Positions 7,891 to 16,322 of a DNA stretch of 64,000 bases are shown here, piece after piece. The notes under the pieces were generated by a model. That model saw only the letters and a list, made by a program, of their open reading frames with translations. It had not been told where the DNA came from and did not search any database. The translations under genes and the position numbers were made by a program. The first letter of the stretch is position 1. Each line of letters starts with the position of its first letter. The stretch lies in contig NZ_CP023699.1 in the NCBI RefSeq assembly GCF_008704495.1, forward strand, positions 4,960,001 to 5,024,000, given 5' to 3'. This stretch comes from Streptomyces kanamyceticus (lineage in GTDB: Bacteria > Actinomycetota > Actinomycetes > Streptomycetales > Streptomycetaceae).

Positions 7891-9357
7891 TCACACCCCC
7901 GCCTCAGCGGCGATCCGCCCCTCCTTGACCGCCCGCACCAGCAGCGCGTGATCCGCCTCCGTCCGGTCCGCGTACGCCGTGGCGAACCGTCCCACCGCCT
8001 CGTCCAGCTCGTCGTTCTTGCCGCAGTACCCCGCTATGAGACGCGGGTCGGCGCTGTGCGCGTGGGCGCGGGCCAGCAGGGCGCCGGTCATCCGGCCGTA
8101 GTCGTCGATCTGGTCGGCGGCCAGCGCCGCGGGGTCCACGCTGCCCTTGCGGTTCCTGAACTGCCGTACCTGGAAGGGCAGTCCGTCGACCGTCGCCCAG
8201 CCCAGCAGGAAGTCGCTGACCACTTGCATCCGCTTCTGCCCGAGCACCACCCTGCGCCCCTCGTGCGTGGCCTCGGGCGCCTTGAAGCCCGCGACCGGCA
8301 GATGCGGCAGCAGCGCGGAGGGCCGCGCCTCCTTCACCTGGAGCACCAGCGGCTCGCCCCGGTGGTCGAGCAGCAGCACCACGTAGGACCGCAGTCCCAC
8401 GCTGCCCGTGCCCACGACGCGGAACGCCACGTCCTGGATCGCGTACCGCGCGAGCAGCGGCAGCCGGTCCTCGGCCAGCGTGCCCAGATACCCGCCGAGC
8501 GAGCCCGCCACCGCGGCCGCCTCCTCGTCGGGCACGCGCCGCAGCACCGGCGGGGCGTCGACGAAGCGCCGCCCCACAGCACCGTCGGTCCCGTCGAACC
8601 GCTCCGTGGCCTTCGCCGCGAACCGGGCGCTCGTGTTGTGCCGCGCCTTCTCCGAGACCCGCTCCAGGGTGCCGACGAGGTCACGCGCGTCGGTGTGCGA
8701 GACGAGCTGCTCGTCCGCGATGGCGTTCCACGCGTCGAGCGCGGGCAGCTTCGCGAGCAGCCGCATGGTCCGCCGGTACGCCCCCACCGCGCCCACCGCC
8801 GCCTCCCCGCAGACGGACTCGCTCGCCCCCGCCTCGCGCCCCGCGAGGACCAAAGAGGCGGCGAGGCGCTTGAGGTCCCACTCCCACGGGCCGTGCGCCG
8901 TCTCGTCGAAGTCGTTCAGATCGATGACGAGACCGCCGCGCGCGTCCGCGTACAGACCGAAGTTCGCCGCATGCGCGTCTCCGCATATCTGCGCGCCGAC
9001 GCCGGTCATCGGGGTACGTGCGAGGTCGTACGCCATGAGTCCCGCCGAACCGCGCAGGAACGCGAAGGGCGAGGCCGACATCCTGCCGACCCGGATCGGC
9101 GCGAGCTCGGGGAGCCTGCTGCGGTTGGAGTCCACCACGGCGGCCACGGGATCGGGCCGCTCGTCGTGCACCGCGAACTCCGCGTGCGAGGAACGGGGCA
9201 CCCGCGCCCGCAGCGCCTTGCCCTCGGCCCTGGGCGACCCCTGAGCAGGCCACTCGGCGAACCCCGCGACCCCGGGAAGCCGGGGCCCCGACCGCTCCCG
9301 CGACCGCTGCCGCCCCCGCTGCGCCGGAACCGCCCCACCAAGCTGCGCCATGTCCAT
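7891..9357 (-). CDS. DUF2252 family protein
   Basis: 488 aa from the ATG at 9357, preceded by GGTGGGGGCG; the open frame to 9510 would extend into a likely untranslated region. ICGDAHAANFGLYA and the acidic IDLNDFDETAHGPWEWDLKRLAASL are DUF2252 signatures. They resemble the catalytic and metal-binding loops of aminoglycoside phosphotransferase-type kinases. The N-terminal ~60 residues are Arg/Pro/Gly-rich. The substrate is unknown. It is encoded upstream of tRNA-Leu on the same strand but is separated from it by a terminator. Confidence 0.8.
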   Translation of the reverse strand: MDMAQLGGAVPAQRGRQRSRERSGPRLPGVAGFAEWPAQGSPRAEGKALRARVPRSSHAEFAVHDERPDPVAAVVDSNRSRLPELAPIRVGRMSASPFAFLRGSAGLMAYDLARTPMTGVGAQICGDAHAANFGLYADARGGLVIDLNDFDETAHGPWEWDLKRLAASLVLAGREAGASESVCGEAAVGAVGAYRRTMRLLAKLPALDAWNAIADEQLVSHTDARDLVGTLERVSEKARHNTSARFAAKATERFDGTDGAVGRRFVDAPPVLRRVPDEEAAAVAGSLGGYLGTLAEDRLPLLARYAIQDVAFRVVGTGSVGLRSYVVLLLDHRGEPLVLQVKEARPSALLPHLPVAGFKAPEATHEGRRVVLGQKRMQVVSDFLLGWATVDGLPFQVRQFRNRKGSVDPAALAADQIDDYGRMTGALLARAHAHSADPRLIAGYCGKNDELDEAVGRFATAYADRTEADHALLVRAVKEGRIAAEAGV

Positions 9358-9507
9358 CGCCCCCACCGATCGACCCAGTGGATCAACCCACTGGCACTCG
9401 GCACGACGGTACTGCCGCTCGCCGATCGCCGTCAGAGCCTGTGGAAAACTTCGGTGACATACATCACCGCCCGCCCTGGAGCACGACCTGGACCACGGTC
9501 TGGAGCA

Positions 9508-9557
9508 CAAAAAGAAGCGGCCCCCGCCCGAACTTTCGTCCGAGCGAGGACCGCTTC
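9508..9557 (-). terminator. terminator of tRNA-Leu
   Basis: On the minus strand GAAGCGG (9557-9551) pairs with CCGCTTC (9520-9514), with a second inner stem around a GAAA loop, followed directly by a T run (9513-9508). This is a classical intrinsic terminator just downstream of tRNA-Leu. Confidence 0.75.
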
Positions 9558-9564
9558 CTCATGG

Positions 9565-9648
9565 TGCGCGAGGGGGGAGTTGAACCCCCACGCCCTTTCG
9601 GGCACTGGAACCTGAATCCAGCGCGTCTGCCTATTCCGCCACCCGCGC
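9565..9648 (-). tRNA. tRNA-Leu (anticodon CAG)
   Basis: 84 bases that fold as a class II tRNA. The acceptor GCGCGGG pairs with the 3' CTCGCGC with discriminator A, and one pair is G-U. The anticodon stem CTGGA/TCCAG encloses loop TTCAGGT, giving anticodon CAG. A variable arm (TGCCCGAAAGGGCG) and a T arm GGGGGTTCAACTCCCCC are present. CCA is not encoded. Confidence 0.97.
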
Positions 9649-10179
9649 ATGGGTGTTGTCTTCGGGTCTCTCACTGTGTGGTGCGAGCGCCTGCTGACAT
9701 CGAGAAGATTAGCACGCTGCAGAGGGTGGATTCACATCCGTATTCGGGGGCACCTGCCCAGGGGCCCGGGCCCTGACCGGGTCCCTGACGGTGACCCTGA
9801 GCAGGCCCCCGACGGCAACCCTGAGACGGCCCAGGAGCCACCCGGGACCGGCTCGGGAGCGGCCCAGCGCCCACCCCCGCCCCGGCCGAGCTCGCCGAGG
9901 TCCACAGCCAGGTGCGGGACACTGGCTTGAGGCCCCCTCTACGATCCCTGTGAAGAGGAGGCTCGAGCAGGCGTCCCGAGCAGCTGCCCGGAGGGGTTCC
10001 GGAGCCGAGGATCAGGGTCCCGTCAGGGGGCCTGGGAGGATCCCCGGAGCCCTGTGCGGGCATGCCTTGTGAGAGGCGACACTCGTCGACTGGGCGGACA
10101 GGGGGAACCAGCCGATTTCCCGGCGCGTGGATACGATCAGTAAGCAGTACCAGGATGACTACGACGGAGGAGGTGCCCC
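9649..10179. other. intergenic region upstream of fhaA
   Basis: 531 bases without a supported gene. Open frames here encode only Pro/Gly/Arg-rich low-complexity translations in several frames, as expected from GC-rich non-coding DNA. The last bases hold the fhaA ribosome-binding site (GGAGGAGG near 10164-10171). The promoter of the kinase/cell-wall operon should lie here, but I see no convincing -10/-35 pair. Confidence 0.5.
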
Positions 10180-11097
10180 ATGGGAGTCCTGAAGAAGTTC
10201 GAGCAGCGACTTGAAGGTCTGGTCAACGGCACCTTCGCCAAGGTGTTCAAGTCCGAAGTCCAGCCCGTCGAGATCGCCGGCGCCCTCCAGCGCGAGTGCG
10301 ACAACAACGCGACGATCTGGAACCGCGAGCGGACCGTCGTCCCCAACGACTTCATCGTCGAGCTCAGCGCACCCGACTTCGAGCGCCTGAGCCCGTATTC
10401 GGGCCAGCTCGGGGACGAGCTCTCCGGCATGGTCCGCGACTACGCCAAGCAGCAGCGGTACAGCTTCATGGGCCCCATCAAGGTCCACCTGGAGAAGGCC
10501 GAGGACCTCGACACCGGCCTGTACCGCGTGCGCAGCCGCACGCTCGCCTCCAGCTCCTCCCAGGGGCCCGACCAAGCTCCCGCGGGCCCCGGCGGCCCTG
10601 CCGGGCCCAGTCGTGGCGCTAGCGGCGGTGCGGGCGGCGGCGCAGGCGGTGCGGGCGGCGGCTACGGATATCCGCAACCGCCCTCCGGAGCTCCCGGTGG
10701 CGCGGGCGCACCTCCCATGCCGAGCGCGCCACCACCCGGCGGCGGCCGTCCAGGCGGCCAGTCCCCGGCACCGAGCAGGCCCCAGAGCCCCGGCGCCGGA
10801 CCACTTCCGGGCGCGCAGGTGCGGCGCTGGATCGAGATCAACGGCAATCGCCATCAGATCTCCCGCCCGACGCTGGTGCTGGGTCGCAGCACCGACGCCG
10901 ATGTGCGGATCGACGACCCCGGCGTATCGCGTCGGCACTGTGAGATCCGGACCGGAACGCCCTCGACGATCCAGGATCTCGGGTCTACCAACGGCATCGT
11001 GGTAGACGGGCAGCACACCACCCGCGCTACGCTCCGCGACGGTTCGCGGATCGTCGTGGGCCAAACCACCATCGTTTACCGGCAAGCCGAAGGGTGA
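10180..11097 (+). CDS. fhaA: FhaA-like protein: DUF3662 plus FHA domain
   Basis: 305 aa. Residues 1-115 (MGVLKKFEQRLEGLVNGTFAKVFKS...) form the DUF3662 domain. A Gly/Pro/Ala-rich linker of about 90 residues follows. The C-terminal FHA domain has LVLGRSTDADVRIDDPGVSRRHCEI and DLGSTNGIVVDG, the phosphothreonine-binding Ser-Arg-Arg-His and Asn-Gly residues. In mycobacteria FhaA binds the phosphorylated MviN/PknB system in cell-wall synthesis. Here it heads the same operon as the PASTA kinase. GGAGGAGG precedes the start. Confidence 0.92.
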   Translation: MGVLKKFEQRLEGLVNGTFAKVFKSEVQPVEIAGALQRECDNNATIWNRERTVVPNDFIVELSAPDFERLSPYSGQLGDELSGMVRDYAKQQRYSFMGPIKVHLEKAEDLDTGLYRVRSRTLASSSSQGPDQAPAGPGGPAGPSRGASGGAGGGAGGAGGGYGYPQPPSGAPGGAGAPPMPSAPPPGGGRPGGQSPAPSRPQSPGAGPLPGAQVRRWIEINGNRHQISRPTLVLGRSTDADVRIDDPGVSRRHCEIRTGTPSTIQDLGSTNGIVVDGQHTTRATLRDGSRIVVGQTTIVYRQAEG

Positions 11098-11107
11098 AGC
11101 GGGGGCA

Positions 11108-11623
11108 ATGTCAGAGCTGACCCTGACGGTCATGCGGCTAGGTTTTCTAGCCGTTCTGTGGCTGTTCGTGATCGTGGCCGTCCAGGTCATCCGCAGCGAC
11201 CTGTTCGGAACGCGCGTCACACAGCGCGGTTCGCGCCGAGAGCGGCCACAGCAGGCCGCCCGGCAACAGCAGGCCGCCGCACCGCCGCAGCAGCGCCAGC
11301 AGGGCGGTGGCGGCCGCCAGCGCCGCGGCGCCCCCAGCAAGCTGGTCGTCTCCGAGGGCATCCTCGCCGGGACGACGGTCGCGCTGCAGGGGCAGACCAT
11401 CTCGCTGGGCCGTGCGCACGATTCCACGATCGTGCTGGACGACGACTACGCCTCCAGCAGGCATGCCAGGATCTACCCGGACCGGGACGGCCAGTGGATC
11501 GTCGAGGATCTCGGGTCCACCAACGGCACGTATCTCGACCGGACCCGACTCACCACCCCGACGCCCGTTCCCCTCGGCGCGCCGATCCGCATCGGCAAGA
11601 CCGTCATCGAGCTGCGGAAGTAG
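11108..11623 (+). CDS. fhaB: FhaB-like membrane-anchored FHA protein
   Basis: 171 aa. An N-terminal membrane helix (LTVMRLGFLAVLWLFVIVAVQVI) is followed by a Gln/Arg-rich linker. The C-terminal FHA domain has ISLGRAHDSTIVLDDDYASSRHARI and DLGSTNGTYLD. This is the FhaB/FipA type that recruits Thr-phosphorylated partners at the division site. It starts 11 bases after fhaA and precedes the phosphatase gene, so the kinase, its phosphatase and two phospho-readers are encoded together. Confidence 0.92.
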   Translation: MSELTLTVMRLGFLAVLWLFVIVAVQVIRSDLFGTRVTQRGSRRERPQQAARQQQAAAPPQQRQQGGGGRQRRGAPSKLVVSEGILAGTTVALQGQTISLGRAHDSTIVLDDDYASSRHARIYPDRDGQWIVEDLGSTNGTYLDRTRLTTPTPVPLGAPIRIGKTVIELRK

Positions 11624-11635
11624 TACGACAATGAG

Positions 11636-11660
11636 CGAGCGGAGCGAGCGAGCCGACGCG
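11636..11660 (+). repeat. GAGCGAGC short repeat between fhaB and PP2C
   Basis: GAGCGAGCGGAGCGAGCGAG is an internally repetitive run directly after the fhaB stop. Such GAGCGAGC tracts are frequent in Streptomyces intergenic DNA. No function is evident. Confidence 0.5.
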
Positions 11661-11707
11661 GTCCAGTCACTGGACGCCAGCGCGCTCCCGACCGGAGGGT
11701 GGGCACC

Positions 11708-13264
11708 GTGCGGATGTACCCGGAGCCGACGGGCGAGGTGCGCATGAGTCTGTCTTTGCGCTTCGCCGCCGGATCGCACAAAGGCATGATCCGGGAGGGG
11801 AACGAGGACTCCGGTTACGCCGGACCACGTCTCCTCGCGATCGCCGACGGCATGGGGGGCCAGGCCGCGGGCGAAGTGGCGAGTTCCGAGGTGATCTCGA
11901 CGATCGTCGCGCTCGACGACGACGTACCGGGCTCGGACATCCTCACCTCGCTCGGCACGGCCGTGCAGCGGGCCAACGACCAGTTGCGGATCATGGTCGA
12001 GGAGGACCCCCAGCTCGAGGGCATGGGGACCACCCTGACCGCCCTCCTGTGGACGGGCCAGCGCCTCGGCCTCGTGCATGTCGGCGACTCGCGCGCGTAC
12101 CTCCTGCGGGACGGCGTCCTGACGCAGATCACGCAGGACCACACCTGGGTGCAGCGCCTGGTCGACGAGGGCCGCATCACCGAGGAAGAGGCCACCACGC
12201 ACCCGCAGAGGTCCCTCCTCATGCGCGCGCTGGGCAGCGGCGACCACGTCGAGCCGGACCTCTCCATCCGTGAGGTCCGCGCCGGTGACCGCTATCTGAT
12301 CTGCTCGGACGGTCTGTCGGGCGTCGTCTCCCACCAGACGATGGAAGACACCCTCGCCAGCTACCAGGGCCCCCAGGAGACCGTGCAGGAGCTGATCCAG
12401 CTCGCGCTGCGCGGCGGCGGCCCCGACAACATCACGGTGATCGTCGCCGACGTCCTGGACATCGACAGCGGCGACACCCTCGCGGGTCAGCTGTCCGACA
12501 CCCCCGTGGTGGTCGGCGCGGTCGCCGAGAACCAGCTCCAGGCGCAGGACGACGGCGCCATGCAGACGCCCGCGGGCCGCGCCTCCGGGCTCGGCCGCCC
12601 GGTGCCGCCGCAGCCCTCCGGAGGCGGCTTCGGCCCTCCGGGAAGCGGTGACACCACGGGGTACGCCCCCGAGGGCGGCTTCGGCGCGTACGACGACGAG
12701 GACTTCGTGAAGCCCCGCGGCGGCCGCAAGTGGATCAAGAGATCCCTCTACGTGGTCCTCGCGCTCGCGGTCATCGCCGGTGGTCTCTACGGCGGCTACC
12801 GCTGGACGCAGACCCAGTACTACGTGGGCACGAAGGACAAGCACATCGCTCTCTACCGCGGCATCGACCAGGATCTGGCCTGGGTCAGCCTGTCGAAGGT
12901 GGAGCGGGACCACCCCGAGATCGAACTCAAGTACCTGCCGCCGTACCAGCGCAAGCAGGTCGAGGGGACCATCCCCGAGGACAACCTCGACGACGCCAAG
13001 GGCAAGGTCGAGGAGCTGGGCCTGCAGGCCTCCGCGTGCAAGAAGGACGCGGAGCGCCGCGATGCGGCGGAGCGCGCGAAGAAGGACAAGTCCGGCAAGG
13101 ACGAGGGCGCGCCCGGCAGGGTCGAGGAGAACGCCCCGACCGGCAACCCGACCGAGACCGACAAGACCGACAAGAACAAGTCCAAGACCGCGCCGACTCC
13201 CACACCCGGCCCCAGCCTCTCCGACGATGAGCAGAAGCTGGTCCCGCTGTGCGGTAAGCAGTAA
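11708..13264 (+). CDS. PP2C-type Ser/Thr protein phosphatase (PstP family)
   Basis: 518 aa from a GTG at 11708, eight bases after GGAGGG; GTG 11699 and ATG 11714 or 11744 are alternatives. The catalytic domain (to ~residue 250) shows the metal-binding motifs REGNEDSGYAG, AIADGMGGQA, VGDSRAYLLRDG, SDGLSGVV and GGGPDNITVIV. One membrane segment, LYVVLALAVIAGGLYGG, lies near residue 350. An external domain with a Lys/Glu/Thr-rich tail follows it. It should dephosphorylate the PknB-type kinase and its substrates. Confidence 0.92.
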   Translation: MRMYPEPTGEVRMSLSLRFAAGSHKGMIREGNEDSGYAGPRLLAIADGMGGQAAGEVASSEVISTIVALDDDVPGSDILTSLGTAVQRANDQLRIMVEEDPQLEGMGTTLTALLWTGQRLGLVHVGDSRAYLLRDGVLTQITQDHTWVQRLVDEGRITEEEATTHPQRSLLMRALGSGDHVEPDLSIREVRAGDRYLICSDGLSGVVSHQTMEDTLASYQGPQETVQELIQLALRGGGPDNITVIVADVLDIDSGDTLAGQLSDTPVVVGAVAENQLQAQDDGAMQTPAGRASGLGRPVPPQPSGGGFGPPGSGDTTGYAPEGGFGAYDDEDFVKPRGGRKWIKRSLYVVLALAVIAGGLYGGYRWTQTQYYVGTKDKHIALYRGIDQDLAWVSLSKVERDHPEIELKYLPPYQRKQVEGTIPEDNLDDAKGKVEELGLQASACKKDAERRDAAERAKKDKSGKDEGAPGRVEENAPTGNPTETDKTDKNKSKTAPTPTPGPSLSDDEQKLVPLCGKQ

Positions 13265-13290
13265 GCAGCCGTTGGGGGCCCTTGCACGCC

Positions 13291-14694
13291 ATGAGCAGTA
13301 CTACACACACGTCGACGATCGGCGCGATCGGGGCGCCGAGCCGGCGCAACACCGAGCTCGCGCTGCTCGCGTTCGCGGTCGTCATCCCGCTGTTCGCCTA
13401 CATGAACGTGGGCCTCGCCCTTGACGGCAAGGTCCCCACGGGCATGCTCGGCTACGGCCTGGGGCTCGGTCTCCTGGCCGGCGTCGGCCACATCGTCGTA
13501 CGCAAGTTCGCCGCGTACGCCGATCCGCTGCTGCTGCCGCTGGCGACGCTGCTCAACGGACTCGGTCTGGTGATCATCTGGCGCCTCGACCAGTCGGAGA
13601 AGCTCCAGCAGCGCAAGAACTTCGTCGAGGCCGCGCCGAACCAGCTGATGTACTCGGCGATCGGCGTCGCCCTCTTCGTCGGCGTGCTGCTCCTGCTCAA
13701 GGACCACCGCGTCCTGCAGCGCTACACGTACATCTCCATGGTCGGCGCGATCGTCCTGCTGCTCCTTCCGCTCGTGCCGGGCCTCGGCATGAACGTGTTC
13801 GGCGCCAAGATCTGGATCCGGGTCGGTGGTTTCTCCATCCAGCCCGGTGAGTTCGCGAAGATCGTCATCGCGATCTTCTTCGCCGGATATCTGATGGTGA
13901 AGCGGGACGCGCTCGCCCTGGCCAGCCGCCGCTTCATGGGCCTGTACCTGCCGCGCGGCCGCGACCTCGGCCCGATCATCGTCGTCTGGGCGATCTCGAT
14001 CCTGATCCTGGTCTTCGAGACCGACCTCGGTACGTCGCTGCTGTTCTTCGGCATGTTCGTCGTGATGCTGTACGTCGCCACGGAGCGCACCAGCTGGATC
14101 GTCTTCGGTCTGCTGATGTCCGCCGTCGGCGCGGTCGGCGTGGCCTCTTTCGAGCCCCACGTGCAGCAGCGTGTGGACGCCTGGCTGAACCCGTTCGCCC
14201 CGGAGACCATCGCCCAGACCGACCAGATCGCCCAGTCGCTGATGGCCTTCGGCTCCGGCGGCGTCCTCGGCACCGGCCTCGGCCAGGGCAACTCCGACCT
14301 CATCGGCTTCGCCGCCAACTCCGACTTCATCCTCGCCACCTTCGGCGAGGAGATGGGTCTGGCGGGCGTCATGGCGATCCTGCTGATCTACGGCCTGATC
14401 GTGGAGCGCGGCGTGCGCACGGCGCTCGCCGCCCGCGACCCGTTCGGCAAGCTCCTGGCGATCGGCCTCTCCGGAGCCTTCGCCATCCAGGTCTTCGTCG
14501 TCTCCGGCGGCGTCATGGGCCTGATCCCGCTGACGGGTATGACCATGCCCTTCCTGGCGTACGGCGGTTCCTCCGTCATCGCCAACTGGGCCCTGATCGG
14601 CATCCTGATCCGGATCAGCGACACCGCTCGGCGGCCCGCCCCGTCCCCCGCACCGAACCCCGACGCTGAGATGACCCAGGTGGTCCGACCGTGA
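13291..14694 (+). CDS. rodA: RodA/FtsW-type SEDS peptidoglycan glycosyltransferase
   Basis: 467 aa from the ATG at 13291; an in-frame TTG at 13282 is less likely. There are about ten to twelve hydrophobic segments. SEDS signatures seen are the QPGEFAKIVI loop, FETDLGTSLLFFGMFVVMLY, the periplasmic QRVDAWLNPF and FAYGGSS-like FLAYGGSSVIANWALIGIL. It polymerises lipid II and pairs with the class B PBP encoded next, whose GTG overlaps its TGA. In this operon it is a likely target of kinase control. Confidence 0.93.
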   Translation: MSSTTHTSTIGAIGAPSRRNTELALLAFAVVIPLFAYMNVGLALDGKVPTGMLGYGLGLGLLAGVGHIVVRKFAAYADPLLLPLATLLNGLGLVIIWRLDQSEKLQQRKNFVEAAPNQLMYSAIGVALFVGVLLLLKDHRVLQRYTYISMVGAIVLLLLPLVPGLGMNVFGAKIWIRVGGFSIQPGEFAKIVIAIFFAGYLMVKRDALALASRRFMGLYLPRGRDLGPIIVVWAISILILVFETDLGTSLLFFGMFVVMLYVATERTSWIVFGLLMSAVGAVGVASFEPHVQQRVDAWLNPFAPETIAQTDQIAQSLMAFGSGGVLGTGLGQGNSDLIGFAANSDFILATFGEEMGLAGVMAILLIYGLIVERGVRTALAARDPFGKLLAIGLSGAFAIQVFVVSGGVMGLIPLTGMTMPFLAYGGSSVIANWALIGILIRISDTARRPAPSPAPNPDAEMTQVVRP

Positions 14695-16154
14695 ACAAGC
14701 CCCTGCGCCGGATCGCGATCTTCTGCGGGCTCCTCGTCCTGGCCCTGCTCGCCCGGGACAACTGGCTGCAGTACGTCCAGGCCGACTCCCTGGCCAAGCA
14801 CGAGAAGAACCGCCGCGTCACCATCGAGCGGTACGCCCAGCCGCGCGGCGACATCATCGTCGACGGCAAGCCCATCACCGGTTCAAAGGCCACCCCGGGC
14901 AGCGACCTGAAGTACAAGCGCACCTGGAAGGACGGGCCCATGTGGGCCCCCGTCACCGGCTACTCCTCGCAGCGCATCGGCGCCAACCAGCTGGAGAACA
15001 TCGACGACGGCATCCTCACCGGCAACGACGACCGGCTCTTCTTCCGCCGCACGCTGGACATGCTGACCGGCGAGAAGAAGGAGGGCGGCAATGTCGTCAC
15101 CACCCTCAACTCCGCCGCGCAGAAGGCCGCGTACGACGGTCTGAAGAGCAAGGGCAAGGGCGCCGTCGCCGCGATCGACCCGTCCACGGGCGCGATCCTG
15201 GCGCTCGCCTCCACTCCGTCGTACGACCCGGGGGACTTCGCGGGCAACACCGACGACGAGGCCCAGAAGTTCCTCGACCTCGACAAGAACAAGGACAAGC
15301 CGCTGGTCAACCGCGCGCTGCGCGAGACCTACCCGCCCGGCTCCACCTTCAAGGTGGTCACGGCGGCGGCCGCCCTCGAGCACGGCCTGTACACCGACAT
15401 CGACAGCAAGACGGACTCGCCCCTTCCGTGGACGATGCCGAACACCACGCAGCCGCTGAAGAACGAGGGCGACCTGCCCTGCAAGAACGCCACGCTGCGC
15501 GAGGCGCTGCGGGTCTCCTGCAACACCGTCTTCGGCAAGATCGGCTCCGATCTCGGCAAGGACAAGATGCTGGAGACGGCGAAGAAGTTCGGCTTCAACT
15601 CCGAGCAGTTCACGCCGGTCCGCTCCAACGCCTCCAACTTCCCCGAGGACATGGACAAGCCGCAGACCGCGCTGTCCTCCATCGGCCAGTTCGAGACCGC
15701 CACGACGCCCCTGCAGATGGCCATGGTCACCTCCGCGATCGCCAACGACGGCAAGCTCATGGAGCCGTACATGGTCAGCGAACTGCAGGCCCGCAACCTG
15801 GACACCATCGAGAAGCACTCGCCCAAGGAGATGAGCGAGCCGCTGTCGAAGGAGAACGCCCAGAAGCTCCAGGAAATGATGGAGACGGTCGTCGAGAAGG
15901 GCACCGGAACCAACGCCAGGATCCCGGGCGTCACCGTGGGCGGCAAGACGGGTACGGCACAGCACGGCGTCGCGAACAGCAAGAACCCGTACGCCTGGTT
16001 CATCTCGTACGCGAAGACGGACTCCGGTTCGCCGGTCGCCGTCGCCGTGGTGGTGGAGGACAGCGGCGCCAGCCGCCAGGACATCTCCGGTGGTGGCCTC
16101 GCCGCTCCCATCGCCAAGGACGTGATGAAGGCAGTCATCGACAGCAAGAAGTGA
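14691..16154 (+). CDS. pbpA: class B penicillin-binding protein PbpA
   Basis: 487 aa. The N-terminal membrane anchor is IAIFCGLLVLALLARDNWLQYVQ. The transpeptidase domain has the active-site STFK near residue 218, SCN (RVSCNTVFG) and KTGTAQ near residue 418. It crosslinks peptidoglycan with the SEDS polymerase encoded immediately upstream, with which it shares a GTGA overlap. Length and motifs agree with actinobacterial PbpA. Confidence 0.95.
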   Translation: MNKPLRRIAIFCGLLVLALLARDNWLQYVQADSLAKHEKNRRVTIERYAQPRGDIIVDGKPITGSKATPGSDLKYKRTWKDGPMWAPVTGYSSQRIGANQLENIDDGILTGNDDRLFFRRTLDMLTGEKKEGGNVVTTLNSAAQKAAYDGLKSKGKGAVAAIDPSTGAILALASTPSYDPGDFAGNTDDEAQKFLDLDKNKDKPLVNRALRETYPPGSTFKVVTAAAALEHGLYTDIDSKTDSPLPWTMPNTTQPLKNEGDLPCKNATLREALRVSCNTVFGKIGSDLGKDKMLETAKKFGFNSEQFTPVRSNASNFPEDMDKPQTALSSIGQFETATTPLQMAMVTSAIANDGKLMEPYMVSELQARNLDTIEKHSPKEMSEPLSKENAQKLQEMMETVVEKGTGTNARIPGVTVGGKTGTAQHGVANSKNPYAWFISYAKTDSGSPVAVAVVVEDSGASRQDISGGGLAAPIAKDVMKAVIDSKK

Positions 16155-16322
16155 CCCCCGTCACGGCCTCTCCACATCGGTGCACGTTGCGGTACCGGTC
16201 CGATATCGGGTGACGGTCGCGGCCGGGTCACGCAACTCGAGCCGGGTACGGTATGCCCGGACAGCACACCGCCGGACCACACAACGGTGCGGTCGGGACC
16301 GACGGAGAGGGCTGGATTAGCT

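Noticed and set aside
9649..10179. Short frames upstream of fhaA
   Set aside because: The translations are Pro/Gly/Arg low complexity in several frames without ribosome-binding sites.
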